In this document: positions 35,336 to 43,156 of the stretch, one piece after another
Layout: every line of letters starts with the position of its first letter
Numbering within the stretch: position 1 is the first letter of the stretch
From: Gracilibacillus alcaliphilus
Lineage (GTDB): Bacteria; Bacillota; Bacilli; Bacillales; Amphibacillaceae
Direction of reading: 5' to 3'
Assembly (NCBI RefSeq): GCF_016909015.1
Contig: NZ_JAFBFA010000011.1
Location: 62,001-126,000 of the forward strand
DNA: 64,000 bases
The notes under the pieces: generated by a model
Told to the model about the DNA's origin: nothing
Database searches by the model: none
What the model saw: the letters and a program-made list of their open reading frames with translations, nothing else
Position numbers and translations under genes: made by a program

Positions 35336-36592
35336 TTATATGTTAAGTTTTTTGTCGGAAGGAACGAAGTGTAGGATAACTAATCCAGCAATAAACAGCC
35401 CGATTAAGCTTAATATCCCTGCGTTGGATTTACCGGTGATTTGTGCTGTTACTGCTAGTAATAACGGACCGCTTACAGAGGCGAATTTTCCGAAAATATT
35501 GTAAAAGCCAAAAAATTCGTTAGAGTTTTGTTTAGGAATTAATTTAGCGAAATAAGATCTGCTTAATGCCTGAATCCCGCCTTGAGAAGAGGCTACCAAC
35601 ATAGCCAAAATCCAAAAATCAAGGGCAGTCTGCAGGAAATAACCATAGGCACAGATGATGATATACACGAAAATTCCAATGTTTAACATGAATTTGGCAG
35701 AATAACGCTCTGCCAGTTTTCCGTACAATACCGAGAAGGGGGCGGCGACGATTTGAGTGGCCAGCAGAACGATTAATAAAGTAGTGGCAGTTAAACCGAC
35801 ATCTGTTCCGTAAGCCGTAGACATGGAAATAATCGTTCCCACTCCATCAATATAAAAGAAGTAGGCGAGCAAAAAGATACTAACGTATTTATACTGTTTA
35901 ATATGTTTCAGAGTGTGCCATAGACGTTTGAAACTTTGGCGGATGGGCTGTGAATCACGAGGAAGATAATGTACTTGTCTAACGTGTTTCATCAACGGCA
36001 GAGCGAAAACTCCCCACCATAAACAGGTAATCAAAAAAGCGATTTTACTGGCTGTTACGCTGGAAATAGGAAGGATTGCTTGTTGAGCCAATAAAATAAT
36101 GGTAATGCTTAAAACAAATGGTATGGCACTTCCGATATAACCAAGTCCATATCCTCTGGAAGATACATCATTCATTCGTTTATCATCGGTGACATCCACA
36201 AGAAAGGCGTCGTAAAACAAGTTTGCTCCCGTAGATCCAAGGGAAGCTAACGTGAAGAAAATCAGTAATAACAGCCATTCACCCTCAGGTACAAAAATGA
36301 GCGCAAAAGTAGAAAAAATCCCTAAGCCCATAAAGCTGATAAAGAACTTCTTCTTTAGTCCTTGATAGTCCGCAATCGTACCTAAAACAGGCCCTATCAT
36401 CGCCAGGATAAATGTGAATATAGCGATTGTATAACCGAGATAAGCAGTAGAATCCACACTGGAAATCCCTGCTTCACTGGCCTGTGCTTTATAATAGATA
36501 GGGAAAATGGCTGTAGTAACGATAACAGAAAATGCCGAACTTCCCCAGTCATAGAACATCCAACTTTTTTCACGTACACTGAACGATTTCAT
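35336..36592 (-). CDS. MFS transporter, UMF1/Atg22-like family
   Basis: The 418-residue protein has about twelve membrane segments. It starts with the UMF1-family signature WMFYDWGSSAFSVIV and continues with the intracellular loop motif GTIADYQGLKKK. The ATG has GGGAGGG upstream. These proteins are related to the yeast vacuolar effluxer Atg22, which exports amino acids, but the bacterial substrates are unknown. It is transcribed toward gdhA on the same strand, with a repeat-derived hairpin between them. Confidence 0.85.
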   Translation of the reverse strand: MKSFSVREKSWMFYDWGSSAFSVIVTTAIFPIYYKAQASEAGISSVDSTAYLGYTIAIFTFILAMIGPVLGTIADYQGLKKKFFISFMGLGIFSTFALIFVPEGEWLLLLIFFTLASLGSTGANLFYDAFLVDVTDDKRMNDVSSRGYGLGYIGSAIPFVLSITIILLAQQAILPISSVTASKIAFLITCLWWGVFALPLMKHVRQVHYLPRDSQPIRQSFKRLWHTLKHIKQYKYVSIFLLAYFFYIDGVGTIISMSTAYGTDVGLTATTLLIVLLATQIVAAPFSVLYGKLAERYSAKFMLNIGIFVYIIICAYGYFLQTALDFWILAMLVASSQGGIQALSRSYFAKLIPKQNSNEFFGFYNIFGKFASVSGPLLLAVTAQITGKSNAGILSLIGLFIAGLVILHFVPSDKKLNI

Positions 36593-36707
36593 CCAATCCC
36601 TCCCTTATTTCTATTGTACTTCTTTGGCTGTGAAAAGATAGAGAAAGTTTATTTTTCTTGGAATAGGGTAAATTATAGTTAACACTTTAAAAGGGAAGTG
36701 AATCATT

Positions 36708-37073
36708 ATGTATAAATCAGTTCAAGCTTTCTTTAAATCAGAAAATGATGCAGAAAAAGCAAGGGCGGCTCTAAATGGTCTCAAAACTAACCATATCTTG
36801 GTAGATACGCTTCCGGAGGATTCAGAAACATTGTTATTAAGTCCATTAGGATATACGCGTGATGCTTCTTCAAGCATAGGTCCGATGGGGACAGCTGGTC
36901 CAGCTTCAGGTGGCATCCTGCCTGTCTTTGATCGGATTAGTGAAGAAACTGATGATGAAGAGCCGCGGGGCTATATGGTTGATTTTGAGGTGGATGAGGA
37001 AGATTTTCAAGAAGCATTGAGGGTTTTGATGGAAAATGATGGGTATGTGAATAGGAATAGGTTTGGAAGTTAA
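36708..37073 (+). CDS. Conserved hypothetical cytoplasmic protein
   Basis: The 121-residue acidic protein starts at an ATG with AAAGGGAAG upstream. The first 40 residues (FFKSENDAEKARAALNGL) and the last 40 (VDFEVDEEDFQEALRVLMEN) look like a ferredoxin-like alpha/beta fold split by a Gly/Ala/Pro loop. This resembles the general-stress YflT-type layout, but I cannot assign it. It stands alone with its own terminator. Confidence 0.65.
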   Translation: MYKSVQAFFKSENDAEKARAALNGLKTNHILVDTLPEDSETLLLSPLGYTRDASSSIGPMGTAGPASGGILPVFDRISEETDDEEPRGYMVDFEVDEEDFQEALRVLMENDGYVNRNRFGS

Positions 37074-37133
37074 ATAATCAGTTATCTGAGTCTTTGTCAG
37101 ATGGAAAGGGATACTGATATGGAGAATTTATGA

Positions 37134-37176
37134 AAAGGACTACCATGGGGACTAGGTGATTGGTAGTCCTTTGCTT
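37134..37176 (+). terminator. Terminator after the 121-residue hypothetical gene
   Basis: AAAGGACTACCA (37134-37145) pairs with TGGTAGTCCTTT (37161-37172) around a 15-base loop. It lies about 60 bases past the stop and before a convergent gene. Confidence 0.8.
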
Positions 37177-37226
37177 GTTTTAGTGGTTGGTAGTGTATAT
37201 CGACTTGTGACCGCAGAAAACGGATG

Positions 37227-37490
37227 TTACCAAAAGAAAAATGGCAAAAAGGCTATCGAGGCGATGGCACCTAATGCAATGCCTAATCCAAATCCACTTC
37301 CAAACCCAAAGCCGCCATAACCATAGTAACCTTGACCATATCCTCCTAAGTTTCGAGGTGAACCGAGAGGATCGATAAAGACTCTAGAACGGTTGACATG
37401 CTTAATAACACCTCGATGAACTTCACCGCTGCGTGTAACTATCTTTACAGGGTGCCCGATGTGTTGTTTACAGAATTCATAATGGGACAT
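37227..37490 (-). CDS. Small protein with Sm-like N-terminus and Gly/aromatic-rich hydrophobic tail
   Basis: I start this 87-residue protein at the ATG at 37490 (MSHYEFCKQH), ten bases after AAAGGAG. A longer open frame reaches into the neighbouring repeat and is not credible. Residues 8-42 (HPVKIVTRSGEVHRGVIKHV) resemble an Sm-type beta fold. Residues 45-68 are Gly/Tyr/Phe-rich, and residues 68-87 are hydrophobic. Spore or envelope association is possible, but the function is unknown. Confidence 0.6.
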   Translation of the reverse strand: MSHYEFCKQHIGHPVKIVTRSGEVHRGVIKHVNRSRVFIDPLGSPRNLGGYGQGYYGYGGFGFGSGFGLGIALGAIASIAFLPFFFW

Positions 37491-37607
37491 AACTGGACAA
37501 CTCCTTTCCTTTGTCTCTCCTGATATGTGTATGACAGACATGGAGAGGCGCTTGGATATTTGTTTAGCCTTATAGTAAAATAGTGGAATGCCCCTATCTA
37601 TAAGAAG

Positions 37608-37957
37608 TTGTTCAAAAAGCCCAATAAAAATGCCGCATCGAATGTCTGCGTTGGCAATAGGGGAACTTCTACTAAAACTATCCACATCATGTGGACAACG
37701 CAGAAGTCAACACCTCCTGTGCAAGTCCGCTACTCACGTATTAAAGGCATATGCTCCGGTCCTTGGAAAAGGAGATCGCTTTTCCGGCGTACAAGATCGT
37801 CTCCTTGAAAAAGAAAATCACTTTTTCTACGTGTAAGCCCATTTGCTCAAACCGGTGCCGCCTTGAACTTTCGACGTATAGGACGAACTAGTATCGAGGT
37901 TGCAACACGATGTTGCAAACTTAACCGATGATGGTCCTTTTTATCGACCTTTTTGAA
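37608..37957 (+). repeat. Dispersed intergenic repeat, copy 4 (longest)
   Basis: This copy of about 350 bp runs from TGTTCAAAAAGCCCAATAAAAA to TTTTTATCGACCTTTTTGAA and is the largest in the window. It aligns with 23344-23582 but carries about 100 extra bases near 37750-37850. These include GGTCCTTGGAAAAGGAGATCGC and a partly repeated relative. Short open frames inside it do not resemble genes. It fills most of the gap 37491-37963. Confidence 0.85.
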
Positions 37958-37963
37958 GACATT

Positions 37964-38779
37964 TTATAATCCAACTTGCTGCAAGATGTCCTGATTTGCT
38001 ATTTGAATGAGTTCTCCGGTGGATAACGTTTTTTCTTCCATAAAACGATGGATCAAATGGAAACCAATGACATAACCAATATTTTTAGGTGTCCCACGCC
38101 GTCCGTACATAATGATATTATGCTGTGGGTGGTCTCTTGTTAATTCTTGAGTTGGACTGATCCATTTTTGCCACAGTCGTTGAAATTCGTTATCGCTTAG
38201 GACAGTCAAACGTTTATTGCCATAAGTTTCCCCAAGATATTTCCTAACTAACCACTCGGCAATTCCCTCCAAGATAACCGCATCCAGAACGGTATATTCA
38301 CTTTCCTTTTTCGAAAAATGATTCAATCGGCAGATATGGCTGTATTCATGGATGATGAGTGCTAGGATTTCGCCATTGGAGGCCTCTTTTTGCAAGAACA
38401 GCAATAATTTGTCAGGGTAGCTTAACCCTGCGTTGCTGTTATACCATTGTTTGAACTCCTTGGCTTCTTCGTTAGAGGGGAGGATAAATACATCGGTATC
38501 AGGTCCTGACCACATCTGTTGGCATTTTACAAGTGCCTTCTGCACTTTTTGATGGAACGGTTGTTTTAACCACTCTACAATTTGGTCTGTCTCGGTATGA
38601 GGGGCAAACATCCCGTGATTTAACAAATGTTGTTGGATAGCGGCAGCATCTCCAGAGGTAAAATAAGGAACTAAACGTTCGCAAATAATACGTTGCTGTA
38701 ACAAAATATCATCTTGTTTATCTTTTTTTCTTTGATCCATCCATTCCATTAACCATTTATTGGTTGAATGAATTCGCAT
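37964..38779 (-). CDS. DUF2268 (YjaZ-like) putative zinc-dependent protease
   Basis: The 271-residue cytoplasmic protein has a metalloprotease motif HEYSH at residues 144-148 (LALIIHEYSHICRL), a HExxH form. A conserved downstream stretch, EGIAEWLVRKYLGE, supplies the likely third zinc ligand. These features place it in DUF2268, the YjaZ family of predicted Zn proteases. There is no signal peptide. The ATG follows GAGGG. The substrate is unknown, and there is no operon partner. Confidence 0.82.
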   Translation of the reverse strand: MRIHSTNKWLMEWMDQRKKDKQDDILLQQRIICERLVPYFTSGDAAAIQQHLLNHGMFAPHTETDQIVEWLKQPFHQKVQKALVKCQQMWSGPDTDVFILPSNEEAKEFKQWYNSNAGLSYPDKLLLFLQKEASNGEILALIIHEYSHICRLNHFSKKESEYTVLDAVILEGIAEWLVRKYLGETYGNKRLTVLSDNEFQRLWQKWISPTQELTRDHPQHNIIMYGRRGTPKNIGYVIGFHLIHRFMEEKTLSTGELIQIANQDILQQVGL

Positions 38780-38920
38780 ATTTTTTTCCCTCTTTTCCTT
38801 ATTATGCGTGTGTGATTGTAGTTTAAATTATCAATGAATTGTAGTATGATTAACTATTAGTAAGTAGTATTTTATTCGTTGTATATAATGTATACACAAC
38901 ATCTAAAGAAGGTGAAGGAA

Positions 38921-39418
38921 TTGAAGCAAAAGGAAATCGAATTATTGAAATTGTTAGAGAAAAATGGACGAATTGATAACGATACGATTAGTAAAATGTT
39001 AGATTTAGAAGTTGCACAAGTGGAAGAAATGATTGAACGCTTAGAAAAAGAACATGTAATTATTGGTTACTCCACTTTAGTCGATTGGTCTAATGTCTAT
39101 GATGATGAAGGTGTTGCAGCTTTAATCGATGTAAAAGTAACCCCTGTACGCGGTTTAGGTTTTGATAAAATTGCTTCCCGTATTTACCGCTTCCCTGAGG
39201 TGAAGGCTGTTTATTTAATGTCAGGTTCTTATGATTTAAGTGTTTCTGTTGAAGGAAAAACGATGATGGAAGTCAGTCGTTTTGTGTCAGAGAAACTGTC
39301 TACTTTAGATACGGTATTATCCACCACTACTCACTTTATTTTAAAGAAATATAAGCATGACGGTATTATTTTCGATGATGGCGATGACAAAGATAAACGA
39401 ATTATGGTGAGTCCATGA
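38921..39418 (+). CDS. Lrp/AsnC family transcriptional regulator
   Basis: I place the start at the TTG at 38921 (MKQKEIELLKLL), with AAGGTG just upstream. This gives 165 residues. A start at 38879 is open but unsupported. An N-terminal winged helix at about residues 1-55 is followed by the Lrp ligand-binding domain (VKAVYLMSGSYDLSVSVEG). The stop overlaps the aminotransferase start by four bases, matching the yugG-yugH arrangement in B. subtilis. It probably regulates that gene in response to an amino acid. Confidence 0.88.
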   Translation: MKQKEIELLKLLEKNGRIDNDTISKMLDLEVAQVEEMIERLEKEHVIIGYSTLVDWSNVYDDEGVAALIDVKVTPVRGLGFDKIASRIYRFPEVKAVYLMSGSYDLSVSVEGKTMMEVSRFVSEKLSTLDTVLSTTTHFILKKYKHDGIIFDDGDDKDKRIMVSP

Positions 39419-40581
39419 GTTCTGAATTTTTAGCGCAGCATGTGGAGGCATTGAAGCCGTCCGGAATTCGTAAGTTCTTTGATCTCGCATCGAAAATGGA
39501 TAATGTCATTTCTCTAGGAGTAGGGGAACCTGATTTTGTTACACCGTGGAATGTGATTGAAGCAAGTTATCACTCATTAGAACAGGGTTATACCGCATAT
39601 ACAGCAAATGCTGGATTGATTGAATTAAGAGAAGAGATCAGCCACTATCTACAGGAAACATTCTCTCTCCATTATCATCCAGAAACACAAATTCTTGTAA
39701 CGGTAGGTGCCAGCCAGGCGATTGACCTGTCATTACGAGCTATTTTGAACCCGGGAGAAGAAGTAATTGTTGTAGAGCCGTGTTTTGTATCTTACGGCCC
39801 AGCTGTATCATTGGCAGGTGGAGTGCCGGTCTCTGTCAGTGCTACACCAGAAAATGAATTCAAGATAACACCGGAACAGATTGAAGCAGCAATAACCCCT
39901 CGTACCAAGGCGATTATTCTCTGCAGTCCGAATAATCCAACCGGGGCCGTTCTAAGCAAAAAAGACTTGGAAGGTATTGCTGAGGTTGTGCAGAGACATA
40001 ATCTGATGGTATTATCGGACGAAATCTATGCAGAATTAGCCTATGATGAAATAGCTTCCAGTATTGCTGTACTGGAAGGGATGGATAAGCATACAATTGT
40101 TATCTCTGGGTTTTCGAAGTCATTTGCGATGACAGGCTGGCGTTTAGGATATGTGGCTGCACCGGCTGAACTGATTGCCGCCATGACGAAGATTCATCAG
40201 TATACGATCATGTCTGCTCCGACCATGGCACAACACGGTGCACTGGAAGCCTTGCGAAATGGCAATGACAGTGTCATAGAAATGAGAGAAAGCTACCGTC
40301 AGCGCCGGAATTTTGTGGTGAAGGCATTAAATGAAATGGGTTTAACTTGCCATTTACCTGGAGGGGCTTTCTATGTATTCCCATCAATTAAAGCGACGGG
40401 AATGCTGTCAGAAGAATTTGCTCAGAGGCTGTTGGAAGAACAACGAGTAGCTGTTGTTCCAGGCCATGTCTTTGGGGAGAGTGGAGAAGGCTATATCCGC
40501 TGTTCCTATGCTGCTTCGATTAAGCAATTGAAAGAAGCGATGGACAGGCTGGCGCGGTTTGTAACAGAACATCGGCTATAA
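39415..40581 (+). CDS. Pyridoxal-phosphate aminotransferase, class I/II (PatA/YugH-like)
   Basis: The 388-residue fold-type I aminotransferase has its PLP lysine at Lys235 in SGFSKSFAMTGWRLGY. Other PLP-site motifs are CSPNNPTGAV and SDEIYAELAYD, and the C-terminal arginine lies in GYIRCSYAAS. It is translationally coupled to the Lrp-type regulator through ATGA. The substrate is uncertain: aromatic or N-acetyl-diaminopimelate aminotransferases of this subgroup look alike. Confidence 0.9.
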   Translation: MSSEFLAQHVEALKPSGIRKFFDLASKMDNVISLGVGEPDFVTPWNVIEASYHSLEQGYTAYTANAGLIELREEISHYLQETFSLHYHPETQILVTVGASQAIDLSLRAILNPGEEVIVVEPCFVSYGPAVSLAGGVPVSVSATPENEFKITPEQIEAAITPRTKAIILCSPNNPTGAVLSKKDLEGIAEVVQRHNLMVLSDEIYAELAYDEIASSIAVLEGMDKHTIVISGFSKSFAMTGWRLGYVAAPAELIAAMTKIHQYTIMSAPTMAQHGALEALRNGNDSVIEMRESYRQRRNFVVKALNEMGLTCHLPGGAFYVFPSIKATGMLSEEFAQRLLEEQRVAVVPGHVFGESGEGYIRCSYAASIKQLKEAMDRLARFVTEHRL

Positions 40582-40715
40582 CTAAGGCAGCCGTCAGTGG
40601 GAACCCTGTCATTCATAGATAAGTCAGGCTGGCAGGATAATTACATCTTCGAGACGTCTTGAAGTACAGGTGGCGAACTATTGCATCAGTATAAAGAAAT
40701 TCCTTTATGAAATAG

Positions 40716-40749
40716 AAAGGAGCTGCCAGCATAAGGCAGCTCCTTTTTA
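40716..40749 (+). terminator. Terminator of the regulator-aminotransferase operon
   Basis: AAAGGAGCTGCC (40716-40727) pairs with GGCAGCTCCTTT (40735-40746), and TTTAA follows. It lies between the aminotransferase and the convergent HesB-like gene, so it may serve both. Confidence 0.85.
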
Positions 40750-40779
40750 AATGGAAGTATATCTGCGACCAGAAATAAG

Positions 40780-41067
40780 TTACTTAATAATATATTCTAT
40801 TTCATCAAATTTGCGTGAATATTTAATGTGGAAATCTTTATTATCAAAGTACCATAGATCTGAATCCTCAACAAAGAACGTAATCCCTTCGTCTGTCACT
40901 TCTGCACCGGGGTTATTAGGGGTGTTTTTTTCTAAGGCTAGTGAAAAGCCTTTATGAACACCGCCAAATCCGCCGTAACGGGCAAAGAAGCGAACGGCTT
41001 CACCCTCTGTCAGATGCAGTTCTTCGATAAACCACTTGGCAGCAGGTTTTGTAATAGACATCTTCAT
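40780..41067 (-). CDS. HesB/YneR-like iron-sulfur biosynthesis fold protein
   Basis: The 95-residue protein has the HesB/IscA-type fold: ITKPAAKWFIEEL, then AVRFFARYGGFGGVHKGFSLA, then FFVEDSDLWYF. It has no cysteine at all, so it cannot bind a cluster through the three cysteines of A-type carriers. The YneR subgroup is similar in this respect. The ATG has AAGGGG upstream, and a second ATG two codons in is also possible. The role is unknown. Confidence 0.8.
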   Translation of the reverse strand: MKMSITKPAAKWFIEELHLTEGEAVRFFARYGGFGGVHKGFSLALEKNTPNNPGAEVTDEGITFFVEDSDLWYFDNKDFHIKYSRKFDEIEYIIK

Positions 41068-41181
41068 ATCCTAAATCCCCTTTTTTGAACATCCTCTTAT
41101 ATATTCTATCATAACGAATTCATGTAAGTTAAGCCAGCTCTAGAATAAAAGCAACAATAAATCGTCAATAACAAAAATACA

Positions 41182-41198
41182 TGTTAGATAATATGACA
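41182..41198. promoter_or_regulatory. TnrA/GlnR-type operator upstream of tnrA
   Basis: TGTTAGATAATATGACA fits TGTNAN7TNACA at every fixed position. It lies about 80 bases before the tnrA start, so TnrA probably regulates its own gene, as in B. subtilis. Confidence 0.8.
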
Positions 41199-41278
41199 TC
41201 ACTATGGAATATATTGCTCTGTTTGTGTATAATTTAAGTTAAGTAAATTAACATCAAATGGGATGGGTGAGCTGCATA

Positions 41279-41599
41279 ATGGCAGAACAAGCTTCTTATA
41301 AATATAGAAAAGTTATTACGATAGGAATAGTCAGTGAATTAACAGGCTTATCAGAAAGACAAATTCGTTATTATGAGGAACGAAAACTCGTATTTCCGGA
41401 GAGATCAGTAACAGGGAATCGAAAATATTCGTTTGAAGATGTAGAATTATTAATCGATATTGCAACGAAGCGCGAGGAAGGTGTTCAAACCTATGAAATT
41501 AGGCAGGATATGATTCGTGCGAAAAAGAAACAAAAGCTGCGGAGTCCATTATTAAGAGGTGAAATCAACGCACGTTTTGGAATTCAAAAAGATAGGTGA
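41279..41599 (+). CDS. tnrA: Nitrogen-responsive MerR-family regulator TnrA
   Basis: This 106-residue regulator closely follows B. subtilis TnrA: IGIVSELTGLSERQIRYYEERKL, then TGNRKYSFEDVELL and REEGVQTYEI. A short C-terminal tail (RGEINARFGIQ) corresponds to the region that binds feedback-inhibited glutamine synthetase. I start it at the ATG at 41279 (MAEQASYKYRK), after GGTGAG. A start at 41258 lacks a ribosome site. There is no glnA next to it, which argues for TnrA rather than GlnR. A perfect TnrA box lies upstream. Confidence 0.9.
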   Translation: MAEQASYKYRKVITIGIVSELTGLSERQIRYYEERKLVFPERSVTGNRKYSFEDVELLIDIATKREEGVQTYEIRQDMIRAKKKQKLRSPLLRGEINARFGIQKDR

Positions 41600-41639
41600 A
41601 AAGACGAGAAACCTACTGAAAATCCAGTTTCTCGTCTTT
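41600..41639. terminator. Bidirectional terminator between tnrA and the FbpA-like gene
   Basis: AAAGACGAGAAAC (41600-41612) pairs with GTTTCTCGTCTTT (41627-41639). It begins right after the tnrA stop and its second arm lies within the last codons of the convergent small gene. Confidence 0.8.
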
Positions 41640-41837
41640 CTGAAGAGGTCTATACCTTAAGAATTTTAATGCATAATCTTTGTCAAATTCCAAACAAAAA
41701 TGTTCATAGTCATGCACGATCTCACTGATAGGTTTTTGATATAAGTCAGTATTGCCTCTCTCTACAATACCTTGAGCCATTAATTGTTCAATCAGATATA
41801 CTTTTTGCAGTTCGACTGCTTCTCTTAAAAATGCCAT
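41613..41837 (-). CDS. Small protein resembling Fur-regulated basic protein FbpA
   Basis: The 74-residue protein has the FbpA-like pattern LREAVELQKVYLIEQLMAQGI, then LYQKPISEIVHDYEHF. FbpA-type proteins act with a small RNA in the iron-sparing response of Bacillus. The ATG is preceded by AGGAGGTG. I do not see a clear Fur box upstream, so iron control is unsupported here. The alternative is an unrelated helical Spo0E-like small protein. Confidence 0.6.
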   Translation of the reverse strand: MAFLREAVELQKVYLIEQLMAQGIVERGNTDLYQKPISEIVHDYEHFCLEFDKDYALKFLRYRPLQKDEKLDFQ

Positions 41838-42182
41838 TTAGTAACACCTCCTTCAGTTCTCTGTGATGTTGCCGTCATGTAACTTAGCCTCTGTCGTGAA
41901 AAATGTATGGTTTAGTAGTGTACGTATGTTAAGCATGTGCTTTTTTTGTTGGGAGCTTGCGTTCTGTATAGATGGCTAATGAAACGAATTAGTGTGCGAA
42001 CGCCAGATATTCCTGCCGGTTTTTTTGCAGCAAAAGGAAGATCTTAGGGTGATTGCCATTGTCATAAAAGTATTTCCATATTTGTTATATGTTATACATG
42101 GATATTCCATGTGAATATCCAACTATTGTAAAGATGTTGTTGTCATTTTGTAACACTTCATAGGAGTCATATTATTCCATTA

Positions 42183-42257
42183 GCCCCGTTTAGACGGGGT
42201 TTTCAAGCATCCTGACTTCCATCAGCAGGACACTCCGGCTGATGGAAGTCTTGTTTT
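42183..42257 (+). other. Two tandem hairpins, terminator-like, with no gene upstream; possible small RNA end
   Basis: The gap 41838-42336 contains CCCCGT/ACGGGG followed by TTTT (42184-42203) and then a 12-bp stem, GACTTCCATCAG with CTGATGGAAGTC (42214-42250), followed by TTGTTTTA. A further hairpin, TGGATATTC...GAATATCCA, lies near 42107-42128. Nothing coding precedes these on the plus strand, so they may end a small RNA or form the leader of the glycosyltransferase gene. Confidence 0.4.
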
Positions 42258-42336
42258 ATGATATGATGTTGTAATGTTAATGACTTGGCGAATGTGTAAG
42301 TATGAACGTTCACATAAAAATGGAAGGGGAATTAAT

Positions 42337-43149
42337 ATGTTTCAACCGACAGTATCTATTATTGTTACTACATATAATCGGCGGTACGAGCTAGCGGAAT
42401 TATTTGCATCTTTAGCGGCTCAGACCTATCAGGATTTCGAAGTAATTATTGTGAATGATGCAGGTGAGCCGGTAGAGGATGTAGTAGCCTTATATCCTGA
42501 ACTTTCTTGCCATTTGATCCATCTCACAGAGAACCATTATCATGTATATGCTCGTAATTGCGCTTTAAAGCACGTCCGAGGCAAATTTATTTTATTAATG
42601 GATGATGATGATTTGTTGTTGCCAACTCATTTAGAGGTAATGACAGCTGAACTGCAGGATTCCGACCTTGTTTACTCTGATGTTGAAATTGTGAATTATC
42701 GGGAATCACATGGCCACAGAATACCGGTAAGTCATCAATTATTTGCCTATCACGGCGAGTTAACGGATATGAGAAAGTTCTCGACTTTTGTTCCTTCCGG
42801 CAGTTTGTATCGTGCTACCATCCATCAGGAAATTGGTGATTTTGATGAAGCGGTCCGAAATTATTGGGATTGGGATTTTTTCTTGCGGACAGCCGAACGA
42901 TTTCATGTAAAAAGAGTACCCATTGCTAGTGTGCTATACGCCTTTTCAGAAGAGGGAAACAATCAATCGAAACAAACGGACCGCATGCGCAACTATCTTG
43001 ATCGTTTATCTGCAAAACATAATCTGGGGGAACTTCCTACGATGAATTTTCGTTTGTTACTAGAAGAACCGGAAATGAAACGACGTCAGGCATGGAGTAA
43101 ACGGATTTGGGACGGAGAATCAATGCCTGAAACCAGATTAAAGGAGTAG
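42337..43149 (+). CDS. Family 2 glycosyltransferase
   Basis: The 270-residue cytoplasmic GT-A enzyme begins TVSIIVTTYNRRYELAELF. The nucleotide-sugar motif is LMDDDDLLLPTHL at about residues 85-97, and the acceptor-side YWDWDFFLR lies at about 190. I start it at the ATG at 42337, after GGAAGGGG. An earlier start at 42274 is unsupported. No membrane segment is present. Donor and acceptor cannot be told, and no other polysaccharide gene is adjacent. Confidence 0.88.
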   Translation: MFQPTVSIIVTTYNRRYELAELFASLAAQTYQDFEVIIVNDAGEPVEDVVALYPELSCHLIHLTENHYHVYARNCALKHVRGKFILLMDDDDLLLPTHLEVMTAELQDSDLVYSDVEIVNYRESHGHRIPVSHQLFAYHGELTDMRKFSTFVPSGSLYRATIHQEIGDFDEAVRNYWDWDFFLRTAERFHVKRVPIASVLYAFSEEGNNQSKQTDRMRNYLDRLSAKHNLGELPTMNFRLLLEEPEMKRRQAWSKRIWDGESMPETRLKE

Positions 43150-43156
43150 GTATGGT

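Noticed and set aside
37588..37836. Forward open frames within the repeat at 37.6-37.96 kb
   Set aside because: The frames are not kept in the other copies of the repeat and resemble no protein, so the element is treated as non-coding.
41081..41100. Seventh copy of the dispersed repeat (TTTTTTGAACATCC)
   Set aside because: Only about ten bases match one terminus and there is no partner end, so chance is likely.
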